This document shows positions 1-15,050 of a stretch of 64,000 bases of DNA, in pieces; positions within the stretch are counted from its first letter, which is position 1; every line of letters begins with the position of its first letter. The position numbers and the translations under genes were made by a program. The DNA lies in contig CATQJD010000146.1 of NCBI GenBank assembly GCA_958298945.1, positions 1,240,001 through 1,304,000 on the forward strand, written 5' to 3'. The notes beneath the pieces were generated by a model, which saw nothing but the letters and a program-made list of their open reading frames with translations, searched no databases and was not told the origin of the DNA. The stretch is from Atherix ibis. Its lineage: Eukaryota; Arthropoda; Insecta; Diptera; Athericidae.

Positions 1-2659
1 GAGGAATATGAAGTAGTATATTTAATAGGAAAATGAAGTAGTATATTTAAGAGGAATATGCAGTAGTATATTTAAGAAGAATATTATTTATTATATTTAA
101 GAGGATTATTAAGTATTATATTTAAGAGGAATATGAAGTAGTATATTTAAGAGAAATATGAAGTAGTATATTTAAGAGAAATCTGCAGTATTATATTTAA
201 GAGAAATATGAAGTAGTATATTTAAAAAGAAAATGCTGTAGTACATTTAAGAGGAATATGCAGTAGTATATTGAAGAGAAATATGAAGTAGTATATTTAA
301 GAGGAATATGCAGTAGTATATTTAAGAGAAATATGAAGTATTATATTAAAGAGGAACATGAAGTAGTATATTTAAAAGGAATATGAAGTAGTATATATAA
401 GAGGAATATGAAGTTGTATATTTAAGAGGAATATGCAGTAGTATATTTAAGAGGAATATTAAATAGTATATTTAAGAGGAATATGAAGTAGTATATTTAA
501 GAGGAATATGAAGTACTATATTTATGAGGAATATGAAGTAGTATATTTAAGAGGAATATGCAGTAGTATATCGAAGAGGAATATGAAGTAGTATATTTAA
601 GAGGCATATGAAGTAGTATATTTAAAAGGAATATGCAGTAGTATATTTAAGAGGAATATGAAGTAGTATATGTAAGAGGAATATGAAGTTGTATATTTAA
701 GAGGAATATGCAGTAGTATATTTAAGAGGAATATTAAGTATTATATTTAAGAGGAATATTAAGTATTATATTTAAGAGGAATATGAAGTAGTATATTTAA
801 GAGAAATATGAAGTAGTATATTTAAGAGGAATATGTAGAATTAGTATATTTAAGAGGAATATGAAGTAGTATATTTAAGAGGAATATGACGTAGTATATT
901 TAAGAGAAATATGAAGTAGTATATTTAAGAGGAATATGCAGTAGTATATTTAAGAGGAATATGAAGTAGTATATTTAAGAGAAATATGAAGTAGTATATT
1001 TTAGAGGAATATGCTGTAGTATATTTAAGAGGTATATGCAGTAGTATATTTAAGAGGAATATGAAGTAGTATATTTAAGAGGAATATGCAGTAGTATATT
1101 TAGGAGGAATATGAAGTAGTATATTTAAAAGGAATATGAAGTAGTATATTTAAGAGGAATATGAAGTAGTACATTAAAGAGGAATATGAAGTAGTATATT
1201 TAAGAGGAATATGAAGTAGTATATTTAAGAGGAATATGAAGTAGTATATTTAGGAGGAATATCAAGTAGTATATTTAAGAGGAATATGAAGTAGTATATT
1301 TAAGAGGAATATACAGTAGTATATTTAAGAGGAGTATGAAGTAGTGTATTTAAGAGGAATTTGAAGTAGTATATTTTAGAGGAATATGCAGTAGTATATT
1401 TAAGAGGAATATAAAGTAGTATATTTAAGAGGCATATGCAGTAGTATATTAAAGAGGAATATGAAGTAGTATATTTAAGAGGCATATCAAGTAGTATATT
1501 TAGGAGGAATATGCAGTAGTATATTTAAGAGGAATATGAAGTAGTATATGTAAGAGGAATATGCAGTAGTATATTTAAGAGGAATATGCAGTAGTATATT
1601 TAAGAGGAATATGCAGTAGTATATTTAAGGGGAATATGAAGTAGTATATTTAAGAGGAATATGAAGTTGTATATTTAAGAGGAATATGCAGTAGTATATT
1701 TAAGAGGAATATTAAGTATTATATTTAAGAGGAATATTAAGTATTATATTTAAGAGGAATATGAAGTAGTATATTTAAGAGAAATATGATGTAGTATTTT
1801 TAAGAGGAATATGAAGTAGTATATTTAAGAGGAATATGAAGAAGTATATTAAAGAGGAATATGAAGTAGTATATTTAAGAGAAATATGAAGTAGTATATT
1901 TAAGAGGAATATGCAGTAGTATATTTAAGAGGAATATGAAGTAGTATATTTAAAAGGAATATGAAATAGTATATTTAAGAGGAATATGCAGTAGTATATT
2001 TAAAAGGAATATGCAGTAGTATATTTAAGAGGAATATGAAGTAGTATATTTAAGAGTAATATGCAGTAGTACGAGTATATTTAAGAGGCATATGAAGTAG
2101 AATATTTAAAAGGAATATGAAGTAGTATATTTAAGAGGAATATGCAGTAGTATATTTAAGAGGAATATAAAGTAGTATATTTAAGAGGAATATGAAGTAG
2201 TATATTTAAGAAGAATATGAAGTAGTATATTTAAGAGGAATATTCAGTTGTATATATAAGAGGAATATGAAGTAGTATATTTAAGAGGAATATGAAGTAG
2301 TATATTTAAGAGGAATATGCAGTATTATATTTAAGAGAAATATGAAGTAGTTTATTTAAGAGGAATATGCAGTAGTATATTGAAGAGGAATATAAAGTAG
2401 TATATTTAAGAGGAATATGAAGAAGTATATTTAAGAGGAATATGAAGTAGTATATTTAAGTGGAATATGAAGTAGTATATTTAAGAAATATATGAAGTAG
2501 TATATTTTAGACGAATATGAAGTAGTATATTTAAGGGGAATAAGAAGTAGTATATTTAAGAGAAATATGAAGTAGTATATTTACGAGGAATATGAAGTAG
2601 TATATTTAAGAGTAATATGAAATAGTATATTTAAGAGGAATATGCAGTGGTATATTTCA

Positions 2660-3000
2660 GAGGAACATGAAGTAGTATATTTAATAGGAAAATGAAGTAG
2701 TATATTTAAGCGGAATATGCAGTAGTATATTTAAGAAGAATATTATTTATTATATTTAAGAGGATTATTAAGTATTATATTTAAGAGGAATATGAAGTAG
2801 TATATTTAAGAGAAATATGAAGTAGTATATTTAAGAGAAATCTGCAGTATTATATTTAAGAGAAATATGAAGTAGTATATTTAAAAGGAATATGCTGTAG
2901 TACATTTAAGAGGAATATGCAGTAGTATATTGAAGAGAAATATGAAGTAGTATATTTAAGAGGAATATGCAGTAGTATATTTAAGAGAAATATGAAGTAG
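2660..3000 (+). repeat. Copy of the window's first 340 bp
   Basis: Shares with 1..340, at a constant offset of 2,659 bp, a run of unusual monomers: TAATAGGAAAATG, AAGAATATTATTTATTA, GAGGATTATTAAG and ATCTGCAGTATT. A few single-base differences are visible, such as GGAACATG for GGAATATG at the start. A constant offset over several rare markers shows a block duplication rather than independent mutation. The second part of this block recurs again from 4317. Confidence 0.8.
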
Positions 3001-4920
3001 TATATTTAAGAGGAATATGAAGTAGTATATTTAAGAGAAATATGCAGTAGTATATTTAAGAGGAATATGAAGTAGTATATGTAAGAAGAATATGAAGTAG
3101 TATATTTAAGAGAAATATGAAGTAGTATATTAAAGAGGAATATGAAGTAGTATATTTAAGAGTAATATGAAGTAGTATATTGAAGAGGAATATGCAGTAG
3201 TATATTAAAGAGGAATATGAAGTAGTATATTTAATAGGAATATGAAGTAGTATATTTAAGAGGAATATGAAGTAGTATATTTAAGAGGAATATGACGTAG
3301 TATATTTAAGAGGAATATGAAGTAGTATACTTAAGAGAAATATGAAGAAGAATATTTAAGAGGAATTAGCAGTAGTATATTTAAGAGGCATATGAAGTAG
3401 TATATTTAAGGTGAATATGAGGTAGTATATTTAAGAGGAATATGAAGTAGTATTTTTAAGAGGAATATGAAGTAATATTTTTAAGAGGAATATGCAGTAG
3501 TATATTTAAGAGGAATCTTAAGTATTACATTTAAGATGAATATTAAGTATTATATTTAAGAGTAATATGAAGTAGTATATTTAAGAACAATATGAAGTAG
3601 CATATTTAAGAGGAATATGAAGTAGTATATTTTAGAGGAAAATGCAGTAGAATAGTTAAGAGGAATATGAAGTAGTATATTTAAGAGGAATATGAAGTAG
3701 TATATTTAAGAGGAATATGAAGTATTATATTTAAGAGGCATATGAAGTAATATATTTAAGAGGAATATGCAGTAGTATATTTAAGAGGAATATGAAGTAG
3801 TATATTTAAGAGGAATATGCGGTAGTACATTTAAGAGAGGAATATGCAGTAGTATATTTAAGAGGAATATGCAGTAGTATATTTAAGAGGAATATTAGGT
3901 ATTATATTTAAGAGGAATATGAAGTAGTATATTTAAGAGGAATATGAAGTAGTATATTTAAGAGGAACATGAAGTAGTATATTTAAGAGGAATATGAAGT
4001 AGTATATTTAAGAGGAATATGAAGTAGTATATTTAAGAGAAATTTGAAGTAGTATATTTAAGAGGCATATGCAGTAGTATATTTAAGAGGAATATGAAGT
4101 AGTATATTTAAGAGGAATATGAAGTAGTATGTTTAAAACGAATATGCAGTAGTGTATTTAAGAGGAATATGAAGTAGTATATTTAAGAGGAATATGACGT
4201 AGTATATTTAAAAGGAATATGAAGTAGTATATTTAAGAGAAATATGAAGAAGAATATTTAAGAGGAATATGCAGTAGTATATTTAAGAGGAATATGAAGT
4301 AGTATATTTAAGAGGAATCTGCAGTATTATATTTAAGAGAAATATGAAGTAGTATATTTAAAAGGAATATGCTGTAGTACATTTAAGAGGAATATGCAGT
4401 AGTATATTGAAGAGAAATATGAAGTAGTATATTTAAGAGGAATATGCAGTAGTATATTTAAGAGAAATATGAAGTAGTATATTTAAGAGGAATATGAAGT
4501 AGTATATTTAAGAGAAATATGCAGTAGTATATTTAAGAGGAATATGAAGTAGTATATGTAAGAAGAATATGAAGTAGTATATTTAAGAGAAATATGAAGT
4601 AGTATATTAAAGAGGAATATGAAGTAGTATATTTAAGAGTAATATGAAGTAGTATATTGAAGAGGAATATGCAGTAGTATATTTAAGAGGAATATGAAGT
4701 AGTATATTTAATAGGAATATGAAGTAGTATATTTAAGAGGAATATGAAGTAATATTTTTAAGAGGAATATGCAGTAGTATATTTAAGAGGAATCTTAAGT
4801 ATTACATTTAAGATGAATATTAAGTATTATATATAAGAGTAATATGAAGTAGTATATTTAAGAACCATATGAAGTAGTATATTTAAGAGGAATATGAAGT
4901 AGTATATTTAAGAGGAATAT

Positions 4921-5480
4921 GACGTAGTATATTTAAGAGGAATATGAAGTAGTATACTTAAGAGAAATATGAAGAAGAATATTTAAGAGGAATTAGCAGT
5001 AGTATATTTAAGAGGCATATGAAGTAGTATATTTAAGGTGAATATGAGGTAGTATATTTAAGAGGAATATGAAGTAGTATTTTTAAGAGGAATATGAAGT
5101 AATATTTTTAAGAGGAATATGCAGTAGTATATTTAAGAGGAATCTTAAGTATTACATTTAAGATGAATATTAAGTATTATATTTAAGAGTAATATGAAGT
5201 AGTATATTTAAGAACAATATGAAGTAGTATATTTAAGAGGAATATGAAGTAGTATATTTTAGAGGAAAATGCAGTAGTATAGTTAAGAGGAATATGAAGT
5301 AGTATATTTAAGAGGAATATGAAGTAGTATATTTAAGAGGAATATGAAGTATTATATTTAAGAGGCATATGAAGTAGTATATTTAAGAGGAATATGCAGT
5401 AGTATATTTAAGAGGAATATGAAGTAGTATATTTAAGAGGAATATGCGGTAGTACATTTAAGAGAGGAATATGCAGTAGT
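4921..5480 (+). repeat. Second copy of the 3294..3853 block
   Basis: At an offset of 1,627 bp it repeats the marker order of 3294..3853: GACGTAG, TATACTTAAG, GAAGAAGAATATTT, GAATTAGCAG, AAGGTGAATATGAGG, GTAATATTTTTA, AATCTTAAGTATTACATTT, TTAAGAACAATATG, and finally GCGGTAGTACATTT with the AG insertion. The markers at the start (3294 to 4921) and end (3819 to 5446) give the same offset, so no net indel has occurred between the copies. Confidence 0.8.
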
Positions 5481-8400
5481 ATATTTAAGAGGAATATGCA
5501 GTAGTATATTTAAGAGGAATATGCAGTAGTATATTTAAGAGGAATATTAGGTATTATATTTAAGAGGAATATGAAGTAGTATATTTAAGAGGAATATGAA
5601 GTAGTATATTTAAGAGGAACATGAAGTAGTATATTTAAGAGGAATATGAAGTAGTATATTTAAGAGGAATATGAAGTAGTATATTTAAGAGAAATTTGAA
5701 GTAGCATATTTAAGAGGCATATGCAGTAGTATATTTAAGAGGAATATGAAGTAGTATATTTAAGAGGAATATGAAGTAGTATGTTTAAAACGAATATGCA
5801 GTAGTGTATTTAAGAGGAATATGAAGTAGTATATTTAAGAGGAATATGACGTAGTATATTTAAGAGGAATATGAAGTAGTATATTTAAGAGAGATATGAA
5901 GAAGAATATTTAAGAGGAATATGTAGTAGTATATTTAAGAGGAATATGAAGTAGTATATTTAAGAGGAATATGAAGTAGTATATTTTAGAGGAAAATGCA
6001 GTAGTATATTTAAGAGGAATATGAAGTAGTATATTTAAGAGGAATATGAAGAAGTATATTTAAGAGGAATATGAAGTATTATATTTAAGAGGCATATGAA
6101 GTAGTATATTTAAGAGGAATATGCAGTAGTATATTTAAGAGGAATATGAAGTAGTATATTTAAGAGGAATATGCGGTAGTACATTTCAGAGAGGAATATG
6201 CAGTAGTATATTTAAGAGGAATATGCAGTAGTATATTTAAGAGGAATATTAAGTATTATATTTAAGAGGAATATGAAGTAGTATATTTAAGAGGAATATG
6301 AAGTAGTATATTTAAGAGAAACATGAAGTAGTATATTTAAGAGGAATATGAAGTAGTATATTTAAGAGGAATATGAAGTAGTATATTTAAGAGAAATTTG
6401 AAGTAGTATATTTAAGAGGCATATGCAGTAGTATATTTAAGAGGAATATGAAGTAGTATATTTAAGAGGAATATGAAGTAGTATGTTTAAAACGAATATG
6501 CAGTAGTGTATTTAAGAGGAATATGAAGTAGTATATTTAAGAGGAATATGCAGTAGTATATTTAAGAGGAATATGAAGTAGTATATTTAAGAGGAATATG
6601 AAGTAGTATATTTTAGAGGAAAATGCAGTAGTATATTTAAGAGAAATATGAAGTAGTATATTTAAGAGGAATATGAAGTAGTATATTTAAGAGGAATATG
6701 CGGTAGTACATTTCAGAGAGGAATATGCAGTAGTATATTTAAGAGGAATATGCAGTAGTATATTTAACAGGAATATTAAGTATTATATTTAAGAGGAATA
6801 TGAAGTAGTATATTTAAGAGGAATATGAAGTAGTATATTTAAGAGGAACATGAAGTAGTATATTTAAGAGGAATATGAAGTAGTATATTTAAGAGGAATA
6901 TGAAGTAGTATATTTAAGAGAAATATGAAGAAGAATATTTAAGAGGAATATGCAGTAGTATATTTAAGAGGAATATGAAGTAGTATATTTAAGAGGAATA
7001 TGAAGTAGTATATTTTAGAGGAAAATGCAGTAGTATATTTAAGAGGAATATGAAGTAGTATATTTAAGAGGAATATGAAGTAGTATATTTAAGAGGAATA
7101 TGCGGTAGTACATTTCAGAGAGGAATATGCAGTAGTATATTTAAGAGGAATATGCAGTAGTATATTTAAGAGGAATATTAAGTATTATATTTAAGAGGAA
7201 TATGAAGTAGTATATTTAAGAGGAATATGAAGTAGTATATTTAAGAGGAACATGAAGTAGTATATTTAAGAGGAATATGAAGTAGTATATTTAAGAGGAA
7301 TATGAAGTAGTATATTTAAGAGGAATATGAAGTAGTATATTTAAGAGAAATTTGAAGTAGTATATTTAAGAGGCATATGCAGTAGTATATTTAAGAGGAA
7401 TATGAAGTAGTATATTTAAGAGGAATATGCTGTAGTATATTTAAGAGGAATATGAAGTAGTATATTTAAGAGGAATATGACGTAGTATATTTAAGAGGAA
7501 TATGAAGTAGTATATTTAAGAGATATATGAAGAAGAATATTTAAGAGGAATATGCAGTAGTATATTTAAGAGCAATATGAAGTAGTATATTTAAGAGGAA
7601 TATGAAGTAGTATATTTAAGAGGAAAATGCAGTAGTCTATTTAAGAGGAATATGAAGTAGTATATTTAAGAGGAATATGAAGTAGTATATTTAAGAGGAA
7701 TATGAAGTATTATATTTAAGAGGCATATGAATTAGTATATTTAAGAGGTATATGCAGTAGTATATTTAAGAGGAATATGCAGTAGTATATTTAAGAGCAA
7801 TATGAAGTAGTATATTTAAGAGGAATATGAAGTTGTATATTTAAGAGGAATATGCAGTAGTATATTTAAGAGAAATATTAAGTATTATATTTAAGAGGAA
7901 TATTAAGTATTATATTTAAGAGGAATATTAAGTATTATATTTAAGAGGAATATGAAGTAGTATATTTAAGAGAAATATGAAGTAATATATTTAAGAGGAA
8001 TATGCAGTAGTATATTTAAGAGGAATATGCAGTAGTAAATTTAAGAGGAATATGAAGTAGTATATTTAAGAGGAATATGAAGTAGTATATTTAAGAGGAA
8101 TATGAAGTAGTATTTTTAAGAGGAATATGAAGTAGTATTTTTAAGAGGAATATTAAGTAGTACATTTAAGAGGAATATTAAGTATTATATTTAAGAGGAA
8201 TATGAAGTAGTATATTTAAGAGGAATATGAGGTAGTATATTTAAAAGGAATATGAAGTAGTATATTTAAGTGGAATATGAAGTTGTATATTTAAGAGGAA
8301 TATGAAGTAGTATATTTAAGAGGAATATTAAGTAGTATATTTAAGAGGAATATTAAATATTATATTTAAGAGGAATATGAAGTAATATATTTAAGAGGAA

Positions 8401-11400
8401 TATGAGGTAGTATATTTAAGAGGAATATGCAGTAATATATTTAAGAGGAATATGAAGTATTATATTTAAGAGGAATATGAAGTAGTATATTTAAGAGAAA
8501 TATGAAGTAGTATATTTAAGATAAATAATAAGTAGTATATTAAAGAGGAATATGAAGTAGTATATTTAAGAGGAATATGAAGTAGTATATTTAAGAGGAA
8601 TATGAAGTAGTATATTTAAAGAAATATGAAGTAGTATATTTAAGCGAAATAATAAGTAGTATATTTAGAGGAATATGAAGTAGTATATTTAAGAGGTATA
8701 TGCAGTAGTATATTTAAGAGGAATATGGAGTATTACATTTAAGAGGAATATGCAGTAGTATATTTATTAGGAATATGAAGTATTATTTTTAAGACGAATA
8801 TGAAGTAGTATATTTAAGAGGAATATTAAATAGCATATTTAAGAGGAATATGCAGGAGTATATTTAAGAGGAATATTAAGTATTACATTTAAGATGAATA
8901 TTAAGTACTATATTTAAGAGTAATATGAAGTAGTATATTTAAGAGGCATATGAAGTAGTATATTTAAGAGGAATATGAAGTAGTATATTTAAGAGGAATA
9001 TGAAGTAGTATGTTTACGAGGAATATTAAGTAGTATATTTAAGAGGAATATTAAGTATTATATTTAAGAGGAATATGAAGTAGTATATTTAAGAGGAATA
9101 TGAGGTAGTATATTTAAGAGAACTATGAAGTAGTATATTTAAGAGGAATATGAAGTAGTATATTTAAGAGGAATATGAAGTAGTATATTTAAGAGAAATA
9201 TGAAGTAGTATATTTAAGAGAAATAACAAGTAGTATATTTAAGAGGAATATGCAGTAGTATATTTAAGAGGAATATGCAGTAGTATATTTAAGAGAAATA
9301 TGAAGTAGTATATTTAAGAGGAATATTAAGTAGTATATTTAAGAGGAATATTAAGTATTATATTTAAGAGGAATATGAAGTAGTATATTTAAGAGGAATA
9401 TGAGGTAGTATATTTAAGAGGAATATGAAGTAGTACATTTAAGAGGAATATCAAGGAGTATATTTAAGAGGAATATGAAGTAGTATATTTAAGAAGAATA
9501 TTAAGGAGTATATTTAAGAGGAATATGAAGTATTATATTTAAGAGGAATATGAAGTAGTTTATTTAAGAGGAATATGAGGTAGGATATTTAAGAGGAATA
9601 TGAAGTAGTATATTTAAGAGGAATATGAAGTAGTATATTTAAGAGGAATATGAAGTAGTATACTTAAGAGAAATATGAAGTAGTATATTTAAGAGAAATA
9701 ATAAGTAGTATATTTAAGAGGAATATTAAGTATTACATTTAAGATGAATATTAAGTACTATATTTAAGAGTAATATGAAGTAGTATATTTAAGAGGAATA
9801 TGAAGTAGTATATTTAAGAGGAATATGAAGTAGTATATTTAAGAGGAATATGAAGTAGTATATTTAAGAGGAATATTAAGTAGTATATTTAAGAGGAATA
9901 TTAAGTATTATATTTAAGAGGAATATGAAGTAGTATATTTAAGAGGAATATGAGGTAGTATATTTAAGAGGAATATGAAGTAGTATATTTAAGAGGAATA
10001 TTAAGTAGTATATTTAAGAGGAATATTAAGTAGCATATTTAAGAGGAATATGAAGTAGTATATTTAAGAGGAATATGAAGTAGTATATTTAAGATGAATA
10101 TGAAGTGGTATATTTAAGAGGAATATGAAGTAGTATATTTAAAGAAATATGAAGTAGTATATTTAAGCTTAATAATAAGTAGTATATTTAAGAGGAATAT
10201 GCAGTAGTATTTTTAAGAGGAATATGAAGTATTATATTTAAGAGGAATATGGAGTATTATATTTAAGAGGAATATGCAGTAGTATATTTATTAGGAATAT
10301 GAAGTATTATTTTTAAGACGAATATGAAGTAGTATATTTAAGAGGAATATTAAGTAGCATATTTAAGAGGAATATGCAGTAGTATATTTAAGAGGAATAT
10401 TAAGTATTACATTTAAGATGAATATTAAGTACTATATTTAAGAGTAATATGAAATAGTATATTTAAGAGGAATATGAGGTAGTATATTTAAGAGGAATAT
10501 GAAGTAGTATATTCAAGAGGAATATGAAGTAGTATATTTAAGAGGAATATGAAGTAGTATATTTAAGAGAAATATGAAGTAGTATATTTAAGAGAAATAA
10601 TAAGTAGTATATTTAAGAGGAATATGCAGTAGTATATTTAATTGGAATATGCAGTAGTATATTTAAGAGAAATATGAAGTAGTATATTTAAGAGGAATAT
10701 TAAGTAGTATATTTAAGAGGAATATTAAGTATTATATTTAAGAGGAATATGAAGTAGTATATTTAAGAGGAATATGAGGTAGTATATTTAAGAGGAATAT
10801 GAAGTAGTATATTTAAGAGGAATATGAAGTAGTATATTTAAGAGGAATATTAAGTAGTATATTTAAGAGGAATATTAAGTATTATATTTAAGATGAATAT
10901 GAAGTAGTATATTTAAGAGGAATATGAGGTAGTATATTTAAGAGGAATATGAAGTAGTATATTTAAGAGGAATATGAAGTAGTATATTTAAGAGGAATAT
11001 GAAGTAGTATATTTTAGAGAAATATGAAGTAGTATATTTAAGAGAAATAGTAAGTAGTATATTTTAGAGGAATATTAAGTATTACATTTAAGTTGGATAT
11101 TAAGTACTATATTTAAGAGTAATATGAAGTAGTATATTTAAGAGGAATATGAAGTAGTATATTTAGGAGGAATATGAAGTAGTATATTTAAGGGGAATAT
11201 GAAGTAGTATATTTAAGGGGAATATTAAGTAGTATATTTAAGAGGAATATTAAGTATTATATTTAAGAGGAATATGAAGTAGTATATTTAAGAGGAATAT
11301 GAGGTAGTATATTTAAGAGGAATATGAAGTAGTATATTTAAGAGGAATATGAAGTAGTATATTTAAGAGGAATATTAAGTAGCATATTTAAGAGGAATAT

Positions 11401-14350
11401 GCAGTAGTATATTTAAGAGGAATATTAAGTATTACATTTAAGATGAATATTAAGTACTATATTTAAGAGTAATATGAAGTAGTATATTTAAGAGGAATAT
11501 GAAGTAGTATATTTAAGAGGAATATGAAGTAGTATATTTAAGAGGAATATGAAGTAGTATATTTACGAGGAATATTAAGTAGTATATTTAAGAGGAATAT
11601 TAAGTATTATATTTAAGAGGAATATGAAGTAGTATATTTAAGAGGAATATGAGGTATTATATTTAAAAGGAATATGAAGTAGTATATTTAAGAGGAATAT
11701 GAAGTAGTATATTTAAGAGGAATATGAAGTAGTATATTTAAGAGAAATATGAAGTAGTATATTTAAGAGAAATAATAAGTAGTATATTTAAGAGGAATAT
11801 GCAGTAGTATATTTAGGAGGAATATGCAGTAGTATATTTAAGAGAAATATGAAGTAGTATATTTAAGAGGAATATTAAGTAGTATATTTAAGAGTAATAT
11901 TAAGTATTATATTTAAGAGGAATATGAAGTTGTATATTTAAGAGGAATATGAGGTAGTATATTTAAGAGGAATATGAAGTAGTATATTTAAGAGGAATAT
12001 GAAGTAGTATATTTAGGAGGAATATGAAGTAGTATATTTAAGAGGAATGTGAGGTAGCATATTTAAGAGGAATATGAAGTAGTACATTTAAGAGGAATAT
12101 GAAGTAGTATATTTCAGAGAAATATGAAGTAGTATATTTAAGAGAAATAATAAGTAGTATATTTAAGAGGAATATTAAGTATTACATTTAAGATGAATAT
12201 TAAGTACTATATTTAAGAGTAATATGAAGTAGTATATTTAAGAGGAATATGAAGTAGTATATTTAAGAGGAATATGAGGTAGTATATTTAAGAGGAATAT
12301 GAAGTAGTATATTTAAGAGGAATATGAAGTAGTATATTTAGGAGGAATATGAAGTAGTATATTTAAGAGGAATGTGAGGTAGTATATTTAAGAGGAATAT
12401 GAAGTAGTACATTTAAGAGGAATATGAAGTAGTATATTTAAGAGGAATATGAAGTAGTATATTTAAGAGGAATATTAAGTAGTATATTTAAGAGGAATAT
12501 TAAGTATTATATTTAAGAGGAATATGAAGTAGTATATTTAAAAGGAATATGAGGTAGTATATTTAAGAGGAATATGAAGTAGTATATTTAAGAGGAATAT
12601 GAAGTAGTATATTTAAGAGTAATATGAAGTAGTATATTTCAGAGAAATATGAAGTAGTATATTTAAGAGAAATAATAAGTAGTATATTTAAGAGGAATAT
12701 TAAGTATTACATTTAAGATGAATATTAAGTACTATATTTAAGAGTAATATGAAGTAGTATATTTAAGAAGAATATGAAGTAGTATATTTAAGAGGAATAT
12801 GAAGTAGTATATTTAGGAGGAATATGAAGTAGTATATTTAAGAGGAATATTAAGTAGTATATTTAAGAGGAATATTAACTATTATATTTAAGAGGAATAT
12901 GAAGTAGTATATTAAAGAGGAATATGAAGTAGTATATTTAAGAGGAATATGAAGTAGTATATTTAAGAGGAATATGAAGTAGTATATTTAAAGAAATATG
13001 AAGTAGTATATTTGCGAAATAATAAGTAGTATATTTAAGAGGAATATGCAGTAGTATATTTAAGAGGAATATGAAGTATTATATTTAAGAGGAATATGGA
13101 GTATTATATTTAACAGGAATATGCAGTAGTATATTTATTAGGAATATGAAGTATTATTTTTAAGACGAATATGAAGTAGTATATTTAAGAGGAATATTAA
13201 GTAGCATATTTAAGAGGAATATGCAGTAGTATATTTAAGAGGAATATTAAGTATTACATTTAAGATGAATATTAAGTACTATATTTAAGAGTAATATGAA
13301 GTAGTATATTTAAGAGGAATATGAAGTAGTATATTTACGAGCAATATTAAGTAGTATATTTAAGAGGAATATTAAGTATTATATTTAAGAGGAATATGAA
13401 GTAGTATATTTAAGAGGAATATGAGGTAGTATATTTAAGAGGAATATGAAGTAGTATATTTAAGAGGAATATGAAGTAGTATATTTAAGAGGAATATGAA
13501 GTAGTATATTTAAGAGAAATATGAAGTAGTATATTTAAGAGAAATAATAAGTAGTATATTTAAGAGGAATATGCAGTAGTATATTTAAGAGGAATATGAC
13601 GTAGTATATTTAAGAGAAATATGAAGTAGTATATTTAAGAGGAATATTAAGTAGTATATTTAAGAGGAATATTAAGTATTATATTTAAGAGGAATATGAA
13701 GTAGTATATTTAAGAGGAATATGAGGTAGTATATTTAAGAGGAATATGAAGTAGTATATTTAAGAGGAATATGAAGTAGTATATTTAAGAGAAATATGAA
13801 GTTGTATATTTAAGAGGAATATTATGTAGTATATTTAAGAGGAATATTAAGTATTATATTTAAGATGAATATGAAGTAGTATATATAAGAGGAATATGAG
13901 GTAGTATATTTAAGAGGAATATGAAGTAGTATATTTAAGAGGAATAAGAAGTAGTATATTTAAGAGGAATATGAAGTAGTATATTTAAGAGAAATATGAA
14001 GTAGTATATTTAAGAGAAGTAATAAGTAGTATATTTAAGAGGAATATTAAGTATTACATTTAAGATGAATATTAAGTACTATATTTAAGAGTAATATGAA
14101 GTAGTATATTTAAGAGGAATATGAAGTTGTATATTTAAGAGGAATATGAAGTAGTATATTTAAGGGGAATATGAAGTAGTATATTTAAGAGGAATATTAA
14201 GTAGTATATTTAAGAGGAATATTAAGTATTATATTTAAGAGGAATATGAAGTAGTATATTTAAGAGGAATATGAGGTAGTATATTTAAGAGGAATATGAA
14301 GTAGTATATTTAAGACGAATATGAAGTAGTATATTTAAGAGGAATATTAA

Positions 14351-15050
14351 GTAGCATATTTAAGAGGAATATGCAGTAGTATATTTAAGAGGAATATTAA
14401 GTATTACATTTAAGATGAATATTAAGTACTATATTTAAGAGTAATATGAAGTAGTATATTTAAGAGGAATATGAAGTAGTATATTTAAGAGGAATATGAA
14501 GTAGTATATTTAAGAGGAATATGAAGTAGTATATTTACGAGGAATATTAAGTAGTATATTTAAGAGGAATATTAAGTATTATATTTAAGAGGAATATGAA
14601 GTAGTATATTTAAGAGGAATATGAGGTAGTATATTTAAGAGGAATATGAAGTAGTATATTCAAGAGGAATATGAAGTAGTATATTTAAGAGGAATATGAA
14701 GTAGCATATTTAAGAGGAATATGCAGTAGTATATTTAAGAGGAATATTAAGTATTACATTTAAGATGAATATTAAGTACTATATTTAAGAGTAATATGAA
14801 GTAGTATATTTAAGAGGAATATGAAGTAGTATATTTAAGAGGAATATGAAGTAGTATATTTAAGAGGAATATGAAGTAGTATATTTACGAGGAATATTAA
14901 GTAGTATATTTAAGAGGAATATTAAGTATTATATTTAAGAGGAATATGAAGTAGTATATTTAAGAGGAATATGAGGTAGTATATTTAAGAGGAATATGAA
15001 GTAGTATATTCAAGAGGAATATGAAGTAGTATATTTAAGAGGAATATGAA
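14351..15050 (+). repeat. 350-bp (14-monomer) tandem duplication
   Basis: Two adjacent 350-bp units start with GTAGCATATT at 14351 and 14701. Each carries the same order: GCAGTAG monomer, TATTACATTT, TACTATATTT, GAGTAATATG, three plain monomers, TTTACGAGG, the ATTAAG pair, GAGGTAG and ATTCAAGAGG. The length is exactly 14 monomers. The same 350-bp spacing of the cassette is seen at 11080 to 11430, 14052 to 14402 and 18271 to 18621, so 14 monomers may be a recurrent higher-order size in block B. Confidence 0.8.

Larger units (their letters stand above)
1..7950 (+). repeat. Satellite block A: irregular higher-order mosaic
   Basis: This stretch is rich in the GCAGTAG and GAGAAATAT variants and has no single clean higher-order period. 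Instead, marked segments recur at several offsets. The opening 340 bp recurs at 2660 (offset 2,659 bp). Sequence from 2840 recurs from 4317 (offset 1,477). Sequence from 3294 recurs from 4921 (offset 1,627). A signature GCGGTAGTACATTT followed by a 2-bp AG insertion occurs at 3819, 5446, 6173, 6700 and 7102, with the last three carrying TTTCAG in place of TTTAAG. Local phase breaks include about 3 extra bases near 838 to 843 and about 5 extra bases near 2070 to 2075. No coding potential is credible here. Confidence 0.8.

Noticed and set aside
1300..1485. A 61-codon minus-strand open frame inside the satellite
   Set aside because: It is the satellite read on the minus strand. The 25-bp period is not a multiple of three, so the frames cycle, and chance variants removed the usual TAA. 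It has a repetitive product, no homology that I recognise and no gene context.
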